From assembly GCA_947364965.1 (NCBI GenBank), contig CANAUU010000008.1, forward strand, positions 1 through 18,188: 18,188 bases of DNA, in the 5' to 3' direction. Source of the DNA: an uncultured Candidatus Saccharibacteria bacterium. Its GTDB lineage: Bacteria > Patescibacteriota > Saccharimonadia > Saccharimonadales > Saccharimonadaceae. Under the pieces are notes generated by a model. The model was not told the origin of the DNA. It searched no databases and saw only the letters and a program-made list of their open reading frames with translations. Positions 1 to 6,662 of this stretch are shown here, one piece after another (the stretch's first letter is position 1; each line of letters opens with the position of its first letter). Made by a program: the position numbers and the translations under genes.

Positions 1-400
1 CCAGCACGCCAGGCTTCGCCTGTCGATACCCGCGTAATGGTCAGGAAATTCGGCTCATAGCCATAGTCGGGGTTGTCGATTACTGCGTTCAAGACCGGCT
101 TTTCTGGCCGTGTCGCCTCCGTGTAGGTTGTGCGCGTCGATTCCGTATTCACGACCACGCCTCATATACTTTCGGCAGACCAACATCCGGCTCCGGATTT
201 ATCTCCTCAGACGCAGATGTTGCATCTGTCGGATTCGGGGCCACATCATCCGCCGTCTTCGACTTCAGAGAACCATCATCAACCACGGCAGAATCGCCAT
301 CAGTCGTCGAAAGGCCACCTTCAGTCGCCAGTACCGCCGGGGACAACATCCCCAGACACATCACCATAGCCAACAGCATCGCGAGAAACTTGGATTTCAT
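1..400 (-). pseudogene. Secreted surface protein, frameshifted, 3' end beyond window
   Basis: The start ATG is at 400 (AGAAAGG and GAGG lie upstream). It opens an 83-codon frame with a clear signal peptide (Met-Lys-Ser-Lys, a hydrophobic core, cleavage near LATEGG) followed by an acidic Ser/Thr/Asp-rich linker, and stops at a TGA at 149-151. A different frame is open from 161 down to base 1 and reads like folded protein (EKPVLNAVIDNPDYGYEPNF, then LTITRVSTGEAW). The two frames overlap only at 152-161, so one -1 (or +2) shift there would rebuild a single secreted protein running out of the window. I do not recognise the family. It could be a real pseudogene, a sequencing or assembly error, or a gene decayed in this strain. 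Confidence 0.6.
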
Positions 401-526
401 AACCTCATCTATTCCTTTCTAAAATAGTCAGCCATAGCACTATCTATCTTTGATTACCGGATTCTCAAAGAACTTCAAGCGTTATAGCTCAACAAAGAAG
501 TGAAGGCATCAAGCCCTCCTCTTTCT

Positions 527-555
527 ATTTTATCACAGACTACGTAAAAAGTCAA
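527..555 (-). promoter_or_regulatory. Promoter of the minus-strand secreted protein gene
   Basis: On the minus strand, -35 TTGACT (555-550) is followed by a 17-nt spacer and -10 TAAAAT (532-527). It predicts a 5' leader of about 120 nt before the ATG at 400. Bases 520-539 match the promoter of the gene at 3453 exactly over 20 nt. Confidence 0.75.
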
Positions 556-584
556 TAGTCACTAGAGGCCCATTCAACAGCCAC

Positions 585-611
585 TTGACCCCCACAAAAA
601 ACCAATATAAT
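585..611 (+). promoter_or_regulatory. Probable promoter of the fibro-slime gene
   Basis: TTGACC (585-590) and TATAAT (606-611) are separated by 15 nt, shorter than the 17 nt used elsewhere in the window. The promoter lies about 30 nt upstream of the only plausible start at 642 and is divergent from the minus promoter at 527-555. Confidence 0.5.
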
Positions 612-641
612 TAAACATAAAAGGAAATATAAAACGACACC

Positions 642-2813
642 ATGAGAAAAATTCAACAGAAACTTTTGAAACGACGACTCTGCCTTACGGCACGCACGGT
701 TGCTGGCGTGTCTTTTTTAGCTTTGGCAATGATCGGCATTTCGTCCCTCGTCCAGGCAATGTCGCTAGAGCAAATTGAAAACGAAGATGGCGTGCCATCA
801 GTTTGGCAAGCCGCATCTTTAAGCGAGCCAGACACGATTACCTTACCGATTACTTATTGGGACCAGAAAGCCGACCCATGCGACGACCCCAATCGTCAAT
901 TTGAATGGGCGTCATGTAATAGCTACCGCACCCACGGCGTCCTAATGGGTATGGTCAAACCCCAACTCGGAGCCGACCACCTACCCATTCCCGCCTTTTC
1001 CGACAGCGAATCCGCCTGGACTACACAGCATGACGCTCTCTCGCTCAATGTTATCGGTCATGACCCTGTACTAAAGACTGACAATTTCTATCGTTGGTTC
1101 CATGAAGTCCCCGGACTCTCAAAACGCATTGACGGTCGCACTGTCACCTTCAACCGTACCGCAAGCGGCACCTACGTCTACGGCGGTCAGCATATCTACC
1201 CAATCGACGACGTCCCCGGCCTCGACGAGACCGATGTTAAGCTACTCGACATTAACGGACAAGAGCACAACTTCAACTTCACCGCGCACCTTGGCTTCGG
1301 CATCAAAGTCAACGCCAGCGGCAAAGAACTTTTCCAGTTCGCCGGCGACGACGACGTCTGGGTCTTCCTGAACAATAAATTAGTCCTCGACATCGGTGGT
1401 CTCCATGGACCAATTTCCGGCTGGTTCCAAATCAACAAAGACGGCACCGTATCGACCTTCATCGAAAAAGTGAACGATTTAAGCATTCGTTCTGGCGACT
1501 GGGTGGACTGTATGCGCATCAAAGATGGTGTATATGCCGACGAAGCTTGTATCAGCGCCTATAGCGCAAAAATCCGTGAAAACTTCCGCAACTACACCAT
1601 GCAAAACGTCGACCTTGGCCTAAAAGAGGGCGATGTAGTTAATATTGACTTCTTTTATGCCGAGCGCAGCACTGATGGCTCGAATACGAAAATCACCATC
1701 AATAATACGAACTGGCCGATTGCCGCTGACAGCGACGTCACCGCCAAAGTCCTTGGCAAACTAGACAACACCGAAAATAACCTCGTTGAGTTCAAGACCC
1801 ATGTCAAAAACCGCGATCCAGAAAACCCACTCGACCTCGAACGCCTCGCTGCCTATATTCAAGAAACCACTGACGATGAAACGCAAACAGGCTACCTATC
1901 ACTAGATAAGACCGCCCTCTGGTATACTGCCACCCCAGAAGACGAAAGTTCCTGGCAGCTAATCGATATTTCCGCCCCCGAAAATTCCACCGACGGTTTC
2001 AAACTGGCTACGCCAATCACCATGGCACCAGCTGGTCAGCCCGGTGATACGCTATATTTCCGCTACTACGGCGAAACCTCTGCCGCAACCGGTTCAATGT
2101 CGAGCACCGTCAGCTACTACACAACCATGAGTGGCAACGCCGGAGTCACCTACAGCTCCGATACCGTAGACTACGATGTCGATGACCAACCTATCAACCC
2201 AACCCCTAATCCTACACCTAATCCAGATCCCGAACCGACCCCAGACCCGAACCCCACTCCCGATCCTGACCCACTTCCCGAAACACCAAAAGATGACTTA
2301 CCTAATATCCCAACCATTGACGACGATTTAGTCTACCTTGGCCCGCTTGGCGAAGTCGCCTTCGTCCCGAACACCGGCGTCATCAGCGACTCCGTCAAAA
2401 AAGTGTTCGGCGACAACTTTACCGAAGCGATCCTTTCTCAAGCCTTCGTCATGGGAACTCTACTGATTTTCGCTGGGAGCTTCGCAATGTATTTCAGCCT
2501 GCGCAAAAACCTCACCATCCCCGCCGCACGCTCAACGTCTAAAACTACGATACCCAAAGCCAATGCAGCGTCCAAAACCAATAACACTACGCTCAAATCA
2601 TCAAAACGATCCGCATCCAAACTTAAATCCTCGACCAAACCCGCCGCTAACGCTACAAAGTCAAAATCCACAGACAAATCCAGACTCACTACCAACCCAA
2701 AACCCGCCGCTAAGCCAAAAACCCAACTTTCCGCTAAATCCAAACTCCTGGGAAAAGCCGAGTCCGCAGCAAAAACCAAACCAGCTGCCAAACCTACATC
2801 AAAGAAAAAATAA
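642..2813 (+). CDS. Fibro-slime domain surface protein with C-terminal membrane anchor
   Basis: A 723-residue exported protein. Residues 1-39 are a basic, hydrophobic signal peptide ending near VQA. Residues about 66-355 match the fibro-slime domain (TIGR02148 type), with GDDDVWVF at 235-242, GGLH at 252-255 and FYAERSTDGSN at 338-348. These domains are beta-rich and related to PA14-like carbohydrate-binding folds in secreted adhesion proteins. A second, probably beta-rich region (about 360-510) leads to an Asn/Asp/Pro repeat stalk (about 519-550). VPNTG follows at 575-579, a membrane helix at about 601-620, then a Lys/Ala/Ser/Pro-rich tail of about 100 residues that should be cytoplasmic. 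The likely role is attachment to a host cell or matrix, by inference. The Shine-Dalgarno AAAAGGAAA (619-627) is unusually far (about 15 nt) from the ATG. The gene has its own promoter, and a hairpin lies downstream at 2841. Confidence 0.85.
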   Translation: MRKIQQKLLKRRLCLTARTVAGVSFLALAMIGISSLVQAMSLEQIENEDGVPSVWQAASLSEPDTITLPITYWDQKADPCDDPNRQFEWASCNSYRTHGVLMGMVKPQLGADHLPIPAFSDSESAWTTQHDALSLNVIGHDPVLKTDNFYRWFHEVPGLSKRIDGRTVTFNRTASGTYVYGGQHIYPIDDVPGLDETDVKLLDINGQEHNFNFTAHLGFGIKVNASGKELFQFAGDDDVWVFLNNKLVLDIGGLHGPISGWFQINKDGTVSTFIEKVNDLSIRSGDWVDCMRIKDGVYADEACISAYSAKIRENFRNYTMQNVDLGLKEGDVVNIDFFYAERSTDGSNTKITINNTNWPIAADSDVTAKVLGKLDNTENNLVEFKTHVKNRDPENPLDLERLAAYIQETTDDETQTGYLSLDKTALWYTATPEDESSWQLIDISAPENSTDGFKLATPITMAPAGQPGDTLYFRYYGETSAATGSMSSTVSYYTTMSGNAGVTYSSDTVDYDVDDQPINPTPNPTPNPDPEPTPDPNPTPDPDPLPETPKDDLPNIPTIDDDLVYLGPLGEVAFVPNTGVISDSVKKVFGDNFTEAILSQAFVMGTLLIFAGSFAMYFSLRKNLTIPAARSTSKTTIPKANAASKTNNTTLKSSKRSASKLKSSTKPAANATKSKSTDKSRLTTNPKPAAKPKTQLSAKSKLLGKAESAAKTKPAAKPTSKKK

Positions 2814-2840
2814 CGACGATTAGACCTATCAGCCCACCCC

Positions 2841-2874
2841 GTAGAGATATCTTGCGAAAGCAAGATATCTCTAC
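2841..2874 (+). terminator. Perfect 15-bp hairpin with GAAA loop
   Basis: A 15-nt arm (2841-2855), the loop GAAA and an exactly complementary arm (2860-2874). It lies 27 nt after the fibro-slime stop codon and faces the tRNA on the other strand. Neither side has a proper U-tract (only TTC on the + side), so it may be a 3' stabilising or processing hairpin instead of an intrinsic terminator. Both strands would form it. Confidence 0.55.
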
Positions 2875-2952
2875 TTCTACAGCAAAACCAGCTCAATCTC
2901 GCTCCGCTCGACAACGAACCAGCGTCCTCCAATGCCTATCTGTATCATCACA

Positions 2953-2984
2953 GAAAATACTCCCGCAAAAGCGGAAGTATTTTC
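2953..2984 (-). terminator. Terminator of tRNA-Gln
   Basis: Directly after the tRNA CCA on the minus strand is an imperfect inverted repeat: GAAAATACT (2953-2961) with AGTATTTTC (2976-2984), and an inner CCGC/GCGG stem with an AAAA (minus strand: UUUU) loop. The 3' arm ends in TTTTC, a weak U-tract. Confidence 0.6.
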
Positions 2985-2986
2985 TC

Positions 2987-3061
2987 TGGCTGGGGATGAG
3001 GGATTCGAACCCCCGAATGCTGGGACCAGAACCCAGTGCCTTACCACTTGGCGAATCCCCA
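2987..3061 (-). tRNA. tRNA-Gln (anticodon CTG), CCA encoded
   Basis: The minus strand folds as a full cloverleaf. The acceptor stem is TGGGGAT (3061-3055) with ATCCCCA (2997-2991), and the 3' end is G then CCA (2989-2987). The anticodon arm is CTGGG, loop TTCTGGT, CCCAG, giving anticodon CUG, which reads CAG (Gln). The T arm contains GGTTCGAATCC. The UGGGG 5' end is typical of tRNA-Gln. It is a single gene with its own promoter and terminator, transcribed against its neighbours. Confidence 0.95.
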
Positions 3062-3158
3062 ACGCATAAAGACGGAATTCTATCCGAACGACGCAGGGAA
3101 TTACGTTTTGCAAAACAAAACTTCCCCAAAGAGCTACGAAAAGCCCCTCGTCCCCCTC

Positions 3159-3164
3159 ATTATA
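3159..3164 (-). promoter_or_regulatory. Extended -10 promoter for tRNA-Gln
   Basis: The minus strand reads TTTGTGGTATAATGAG: a TATAAT box (3164-3159) with an upstream TG. The -35 is weak (CTTGGT-like, about 3182-3187). It predicts a leader of roughly 90 nt to be removed before the mature 5' end at 3061. Confidence 0.55.
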
Positions 3165-3340
3165 CCACAAACTTCCAGAAAACCAAGATTTTTACCCCAC
3201 GAAAACCAAAACCACCGCATCCTTCCCGAAAACCCCACAAAAACTCTATACAAGCCACGCCCGAACCCGCAAATATATTTAAACCCCGTAAATCGCCTTC
3301 AAAACCCATAAGCCATACACCCAAACCCGTCCAAGATCGC

Positions 3341-3369
3341 TTGACATTTTTATAAATCTGTGATAAAAT
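3341..3369 (+). promoter_or_regulatory. Promoter of the membrane protein gene at 3453
   Basis: TTGACA (3341-3346), a 17-nt spacer and TAAAAT (3364-3369), with TGTGA just before the -10. Bases 3357-3376 are identical over 20 nt to the minus-strand promoter at 520-539. Confidence 0.85.
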
Positions 3370-3370
3370 A

Positions 3371-3422
3371 GAAAGATAGGGCGTAATTTTGGCTCAAATC
3401 TCGCCCGGGCCATGTATCTTTC
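3371..3422 (+). promoter_or_regulatory. Stem-bounded 5' leader
   Basis: The transcript is predicted to begin at about 3375. GAAAGATA (from 3371) is complementary to TATCTTTC (to 3422), and inside it GGGCG pairs with CGCCC. This leaves an 18-nt loop and an asymmetric 3' bulge, GGGCCATG. The first bases of the outer arm may lie upstream of the start. The element sits just ahead of the AAGGAGG ribosome site. It could protect the mRNA 5' end or respond to a signal; no known riboswitch class is recognised. Confidence 0.5.
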
Positions 3423-3452
3423 CAGCATTGCTAGAACACAAGGAGGTATTTC

Positions 3453-4262
3453 ATGAACCATCCCAACCCCTTCGGCGCCGGCGGCTTCAGTCTCAGCGGA
3501 ACTCTCCGCCTCAGCGCGTCGCCCCGCCCCACCAGCTCAACACCACCAAAGAAACGTCGCCCCGCCAGCACAACTCCCTCCAGCCCGGTTATACCCCCCG
3601 ATGACGAAAATAACCGCAACGGCACCGACGAAAACCGACCCGTAGATATCGATTTTATCACCATCATTCCACCAGGCTCCGACGACGCAACCACCATCAC
3701 CAGCACCCTACCCCTTCGCAGCCGCATCGCCCGCTTCATCGCCTGGGGCTATCTCGTTCTCGGCGCCGTTTACGCTTCCAGTCTGGTCTTCCGTTTTGCC
3801 CAATTCGCCGCCGGAGAAAATCCCAGCCTCGGGCGCATTTTCGCCGTCGGCTTCGCCATCATCCCGATCTACCTCATCCTGAAAGTACTTATCCCGGGTT
3901 GTTGTGACGTTGTCAACATCCTCTTCCTCAGCATCATCGACTGCTGGCCCGCAGCTCTCACTTTTCAGGAGTTCCTCGACCAACTCGGTACGGAAGTCTC
4001 CTTGGACTACACCCGCGCAATCCTCCAAAAAATCAACCTCCCCGAAGTCGCCGCCATCATTCCGCGCCGCCCTCACCTCGAGGTTTACGTGTATTCCACC
4101 ATTTATGTCGTGACCTATTTCGCCTGCTTCTTCTTCAGCCCCGCCGCCTCCCTTATTAAAGCCATTTTCTGGAAGGTCCAAGCCGGGTTCTTCGTCCTTT
4201 TCCTCGCATATCTCTTCACAAACCTCTGCATTCGCAGCCAGCAGCCCGCTCCTAACCGATAA
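3453..4262 (+). CDS. Multi-pass membrane protein with Pro/Thr-rich N-terminus, function unknown
   Basis: A 269-residue protein. The start ATG follows AAGGAGG by 6 nt. The first 85 or so residues are polar and disordered, with many Pro, Ser and Thr and a basic PPKKRRP patch. The rest is strongly hydrophobic, with about five membrane segments: near 93-113, 124-145, 148-168, 210-230 and 241-260. A hydrophilic stretch near 170-205 (FQEFLDQLGTEVSLDY) separates the third and fourth. I see no catalytic motif and recognise no family. It has its own promoter, a structured leader and a terminator at 4279, so it is a single-gene unit placed upstream of secE. Confidence 0.75.
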   Translation: MNHPNPFGAGGFSLSGTLRLSASPRPTSSTPPKKRRPASTTPSSPVIPPDDENNRNGTDENRPVDIDFITIIPPGSDDATTITSTLPLRSRIARFIAWGYLVLGAVYASSLVFRFAQFAAGENPSLGRIFAVGFAIIPIYLILKVLIPGCCDVVNILFLSIIDCWPAALTFQEFLDQLGTEVSLDYTRAILQKINLPEVAAIIPRRPHLEVYVYSTIYVVTYFACFFFSPAASLIKAIFWKVQAGFFVLFLAYLFTNLCIRSQQPAPNR

Positions 4263-4278
4263 GTCGTCCGCAATGCTA

Positions 4279-4307
4279 ACCGTCGTCTCTCCGGAGGCGG
4301 CGGTTTT
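4279..4307 (+). terminator. Intrinsic terminator after the 3453 gene
   Basis: ACCGTCGTCTC (4279-4289) pairs with GAGGCGGCGGT (4294-4304) through 11 bp including two G-U pairs, with loop TCCG, followed by TTTT. Confidence 0.75.
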
Positions 4308-4450
4308 CCCATTTCACACACAATCCACCGCCATAAAAACCAGCCTACTCCCCTGATAATCCACCAGGTAGCGCGACGCCAAAAACAGCCCACCGCCACA
4401 AGCACAGCCCGCCCCCGCCTCGCAACACGCCCCAAAATCCCTCGAAACCC
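4308..4450. other. Intergenic spacer, nothing recognised
   Basis: About 140 bases of C- and A-rich sequence between the terminator of the 3453 gene and the secE promoter. I see no gene, repeat or clear hairpin here. Confidence 0.5.
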
Positions 4451-4479
4451 TTGCCAACCTTGACATTCCATGCTACAAT
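4451..4479 (+). promoter_or_regulatory. secE-nusG promoter
   Basis: TTGCCA (4451-4456), a 17-nt spacer and TACAAT (4474-4479), with TGC before the -10. A second TTGACA at 4460 has no -10 at the right distance. Confidence 0.8.
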
Positions 4480-4488
4480 GCTATTGAC

Positions 4489-4511
4489 AAGTCTGGTATC
4501 AGACTTTTTTT
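4489..4511 (+). terminator. Terminator-like hairpin at the start of the secE-nusG leader
   Basis: AAGTCTG (4489-4495), loop GTAT and CAGACTT (4500-4506) form a perfect 7-bp stem ending in a run of seven T. The predicted transcription start is about 4486, so the hairpin covers roughly RNA bases 4-21. The upstream gene already has a terminator at 4279, so this is more likely an attenuator or 5' stabiliser of secE-nusG than the end of another transcript. Confidence 0.65.
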
Positions 4512-4640
4512 GTTAGACAAGACAGCTTCGGGACAATTTCGGCTGAGCATAGTCTGCATCACCGTCTCTCCCAAGCCAAAAGCATAGCAAGAATGCCCAC
4601 CTCTAACAGAAAAACTCCCAGACGATAGAGAAAGGAAACC

Positions 4641-5207
4641 ATGTCGCACAAATCCAATAAATCCGCCAAAGCCGCTCTCGGGCGTGCCGTTGGCTCGGAA
4701 AAAGGAAAGTCAAACAAACACATCACCCGTATCTCCGCCAAACCATCCACCGAGCGCGAAAACGCCAACCAAAGCCCCAAAACCGCCCCAGAGGCCGTCA
4801 AAAATCTTGACCGTCCCGACACCGCAGTTAGTGATCAAAACGCCGCAAAAGCCTCCGAAAAGACCCCAGACGGCACAAACACTAACGAAAACGCCCTGAA
4901 AAAGACCAACAAAAAAGCCCTCAAAGCCGATAAAAAAGCCGCAAAAAGGGCTAACAAAAATTCCAACAAACACACCAAAGGCGCAGAAAAACCTCTGAAA
5001 GAAGTTTTCATCCTCGCTCGCCCGTTTGTCGCCCTCGGCCGCTACATTCGCGACTCCTGGCGCGAAATCCGCCGCGTCCGCTGGCCCAACCGCAAAGCCA
5101 CCTGGAAAATGACCGGCGCCGTCCTCGCTTACTGCGTCGCTTTCATGGTCTTCATCGTCCTCTTGGACAGCTTCTTTACCTGGCTCTTCAGCCTCATCAT
5201 CAAATAA
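4641..5207 (+). CDS. secE: Preprotein translocase subunit SecE with long N-terminal extension
   Basis: SecE is the small essential clamp subunit of the SecYEG protein-export channel. The family core is at the C-terminus: an amphipathic helix with the conserved WREIRRVRWPNRKATW (from residue 140), then one membrane helix (about 157-183). Usual one-helix SecE proteins have about 60-90 residues. Here about 120 residues precede the core and are rich in Lys, Ala, Asn and Thr, with repeated KKA and NKK blocks, so they are basic and disordered. The start ATG follows GAAAGGAAACC. nusG begins 74 nt downstream, which is the classic pair and presumably one transcript. A leader of about 155 nt carries the hairpin at 4489. 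Confidence 0.92.
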   Translation: MSHKSNKSAKAALGRAVGSEKGKSNKHITRISAKPSTERENANQSPKTAPEAVKNLDRPDTAVSDQNAAKASEKTPDGTNTNENALKKTNKKALKADKKAAKRANKNSNKHTKGAEKPLKEVFILARPFVALGRYIRDSWREIRRVRWPNRKATWKMTGAVLAYCVAFMVFIVLLDSFFTWLFSLIIK

Positions 5208-5281
5208 CGCGCGATAACCCATAAAAGCGCAATCAATCAACCGCTCCCAACTAGAGCATAATCAACCAAAGGAGAAAAATT

Positions 5282-5827
5282 ATGGCAGTAAACCGTTATG
5301 ACGACACCCGCGCTTGGTATGCAATCAGCACCTACAGCGGCTACGAAGACAAAGTCGCCAGCGGTCTCAAGGAACGCATCGACGCCCACGAGCTCGACGG
5401 CAAAATCTTCGATGCCATCGTCCCGAAGGAAAAGAGCATCGAAATCAAAAACGGCAAACGCAAAGTTGTTGACCGCAAAATCTTCCAAGGCTACGTCCTC
5501 ATCGAGATGTGCCTCTCCGACGAAACTTGGTATATTGTCCGCAACACCCCCGGCGTGACCGGTTTCATTGGCAACGGCACCCAGCCCACCCCAGTTTCCG
5601 AGAAAGAAATCCAAAAAATCAAGAAACGCATGGGCGTCGAAGATCCAAAATACAACATTAGCTACGAAATCGGCGAAGTCATCTCCATCATCGATGGACC
5701 ATTCAAAGGCTTCGAAGGCGCCGTCTCTGAAATCGATACTCAAAAGGGAAAGATCAAAGTTATGGTTTCCATGTTTGGCCGCGAAACTCCCGTCGAACTC
5801 GACGCTCTCCAGGTCAAAAAACTCTAA
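5282..5827 (+). CDS. nusG: Transcription termination/antitermination factor NusG
   Basis: A 181-residue protein, the normal NusG size. The N-terminal NGN domain (about 9-115) contains RAWYAISTYSGYEDKV and FQGYVLIEM. The C-terminal KOW domain (about 128-181) contains GEVISIIDGPFKGFEGAVSEID. NusG binds the clamp of RNA polymerase, modulates pausing and termination, and can couple polymerase to ribosomes. The Shine-Dalgarno AAAGGAG lies 8 nt before the ATG. It follows secE, and a bidirectional terminator follows 20 nt after its stop. NusG affects termination, so the hairpin at 4489 could give feedback on its own operon; that is inference. Confidence 0.96.
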   Translation: MAVNRYDDTRAWYAISTYSGYEDKVASGLKERIDAHELDGKIFDAIVPKEKSIEIKNGKRKVVDRKIFQGYVLIEMCLSDETWYIVRNTPGVTGFIGNGTQPTPVSEKEIQKIKKRMGVEDPKYNISYEIGEVISIIDGPFKGFEGAVSEIDTQKGKIKVMVSMFGRETPVELDALQVKKL

Positions 5828-5846
5828 GGCCGGCGTCGCGCGCACT

Positions 5847-5874
5847 AAAAAGAGCCCCGCAAGAGGCTCTTTTT
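5847..5874 (+). terminator. Bidirectional terminator between nusG and the minus-strand gene
   Basis: AAAAAGAGCC (5847-5856) and GGCTCTTTTT (5865-5874) are perfect inverted arms around an 8-nt loop. With A-tracts and T-tracts on both sides, it can end nusG on + and the gene at 5887-6471 on -. Confidence 0.9.
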
Positions 5875-5886
5875 GGCAGTCAACCC

Positions 5887-6471
5887 CTATCGAATCGAAA
5901 TAATCGAAGTCTTCCCGTCAATACTGTCCGAGAACGTCGCCCCGAAAGTTATACCGTCCCCGTTCACCCAGATATAACGCTTCGAGGTTGGCGAATGCGT
6001 CGCGAGATGACCTTCCACCCCGTCAAACTGTTTAACCGTCTCCGGATAGGTATAAGACGTCCCCTCCCGTAGCAGATTCTGCAACTCATAGCCCTTCGAC
6101 AACTTAAACTCCTTGTCCTTAATTTCATCCTTATTGTAAGACGCTGTAATCGTCCCGAGATTATCCTTATATTCAATCACGATTTTCGATTTCGACGTCA
6201 GTTGCCAAGTATATTCATCTTCCGTCTCGCCCTTTTCACCCTCAAAACCCAAAATTTCGTTCGCCTCCGCCAGCGTCATCTTCGGCGTGAGTTGCTTCAT
6301 GCACTCATCAATCTCGCACTTACCTTTCGGTTTCTCCTCCTCAACTTTCGACGTGTCGTCACCCTGTTGGCTAGCGTTCTTCTCCCCGAGCGCAATCAAA
6401 CCCAACGCCCCCAGCAGCACTAAAGCCACCACCGCAACCACAATCGCTACCACTTGTTTCTTGTCCTTCAT
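5887..6471 (-). CDS. Membrane-anchored protein with tandem BLIP/SmpA-like repeats
   Basis: A 194-residue protein whose start ATG follows GGAGG by 4 nt. Residues 8-28 form a membrane helix without a lipobox, then a short charged linker. Residues about 52-112 (MTLAEANEILGFEGEKGETE, then EYTWQL and a strand-rich end) have the layout of the SmpA/OmlA, DUF3862 and BLIP-like fold: a helix with GMT-type start, a G-containing turn, then strands with a Trp. Residues about 118-194 look like a second copy (YTYPETVKQFDGVEG, then YIWVNGDGITFGATF). These folds often bind other proteins at the cell surface. No enzyme motif is seen. It points against the ribosomal genes and has its own promoter. The family call is from pattern only. 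Confidence 0.7.
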   Translation of the reverse strand: MKDKKQVVAIVVAVVALVLLGALGLIALGEKNASQQGDDTSKVEEEKPKGKCEIDECMKQLTPKMTLAEANEILGFEGEKGETEDEYTWQLTSKSKIVIEYKDNLGTITASYNKDEIKDKEFKLSKGYELQNLLREGTSYTYPETVKQFDGVEGHLATHSPTSKRYIWVNGDGITFGATFSDSIDGKTSIISIR

Positions 6472-6500
6472 TTTACCTCCATGGAATTATTCTTGAACTT

Positions 6501-6506
6501 ATTTTA
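6501..6506 (-). promoter_or_regulatory. Extended -10 promoter of the minus-strand gene at 6471
   Basis: On the minus strand TGGTGGTAAAAT gives a TAAAAT box (6506-6501) preceded by TGG. No good -35 is seen. The leader would be about 25 nt. Confidence 0.5.
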
Positions 6507-6562
6507 CCACCAGCCCCGCCGCGCGTCCACACGTAGCCAACCTTCATAAAACGAAGCAAATC

Positions 6563-6591
6563 TTGACATTTTCCACCTTTTGCGCTAAAAT
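6563..6591 (+). promoter_or_regulatory. rplK promoter
   Basis: TTGACA (6563-6568), a 17-nt spacer and TAAAAT (6586-6591). Confidence 0.85.
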
Positions 6592-6605
6592 AGACATGTT
6601 ACGCA

Positions 6606-6641
6606 CGATTATTATTAATCGGCTCGGGAGCTTCACCCGAG
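6606..6641 (+). promoter_or_regulatory. Double hairpin in the rplK leader
   Basis: Two adjacent hairpins: CGATTA-TTAT-TAATCG (6606-6621) and CTCGGG-AGCTTCA-CCCGAG (6623-6641). They lie between the transcription start (about 6598) and the AAAGG ribosome site. L11 operons are often controlled by L1 binding to the mRNA, but I do not see the standard L1 site here. Confidence 0.5.
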
Positions 6642-6662
6642 TATCACAAAGGAAAATACAAT

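Noticed and set aside
149..151. UGA read as glycine to continue the minus-strand gene
   Set aside because: The frame beyond it soon meets more stops and looks like noise, while another frame is open and protein-like.
2438..2932. Minus-strand 164-residue frame under the fibro-slime tail
   Set aside because: It is the complement of the Lys/Ala-rich repeats, which leaves long open frames by composition.
2852..3355. Protein-coding frame through the tRNA region
   Set aside because: It crosses tRNA-Gln and its terminator on the opposite strand and has random composition.
4593..4628. Eleven-codon basic upstream ORF before secE
   Set aside because: No ribosome site and codons look random; too short to support.
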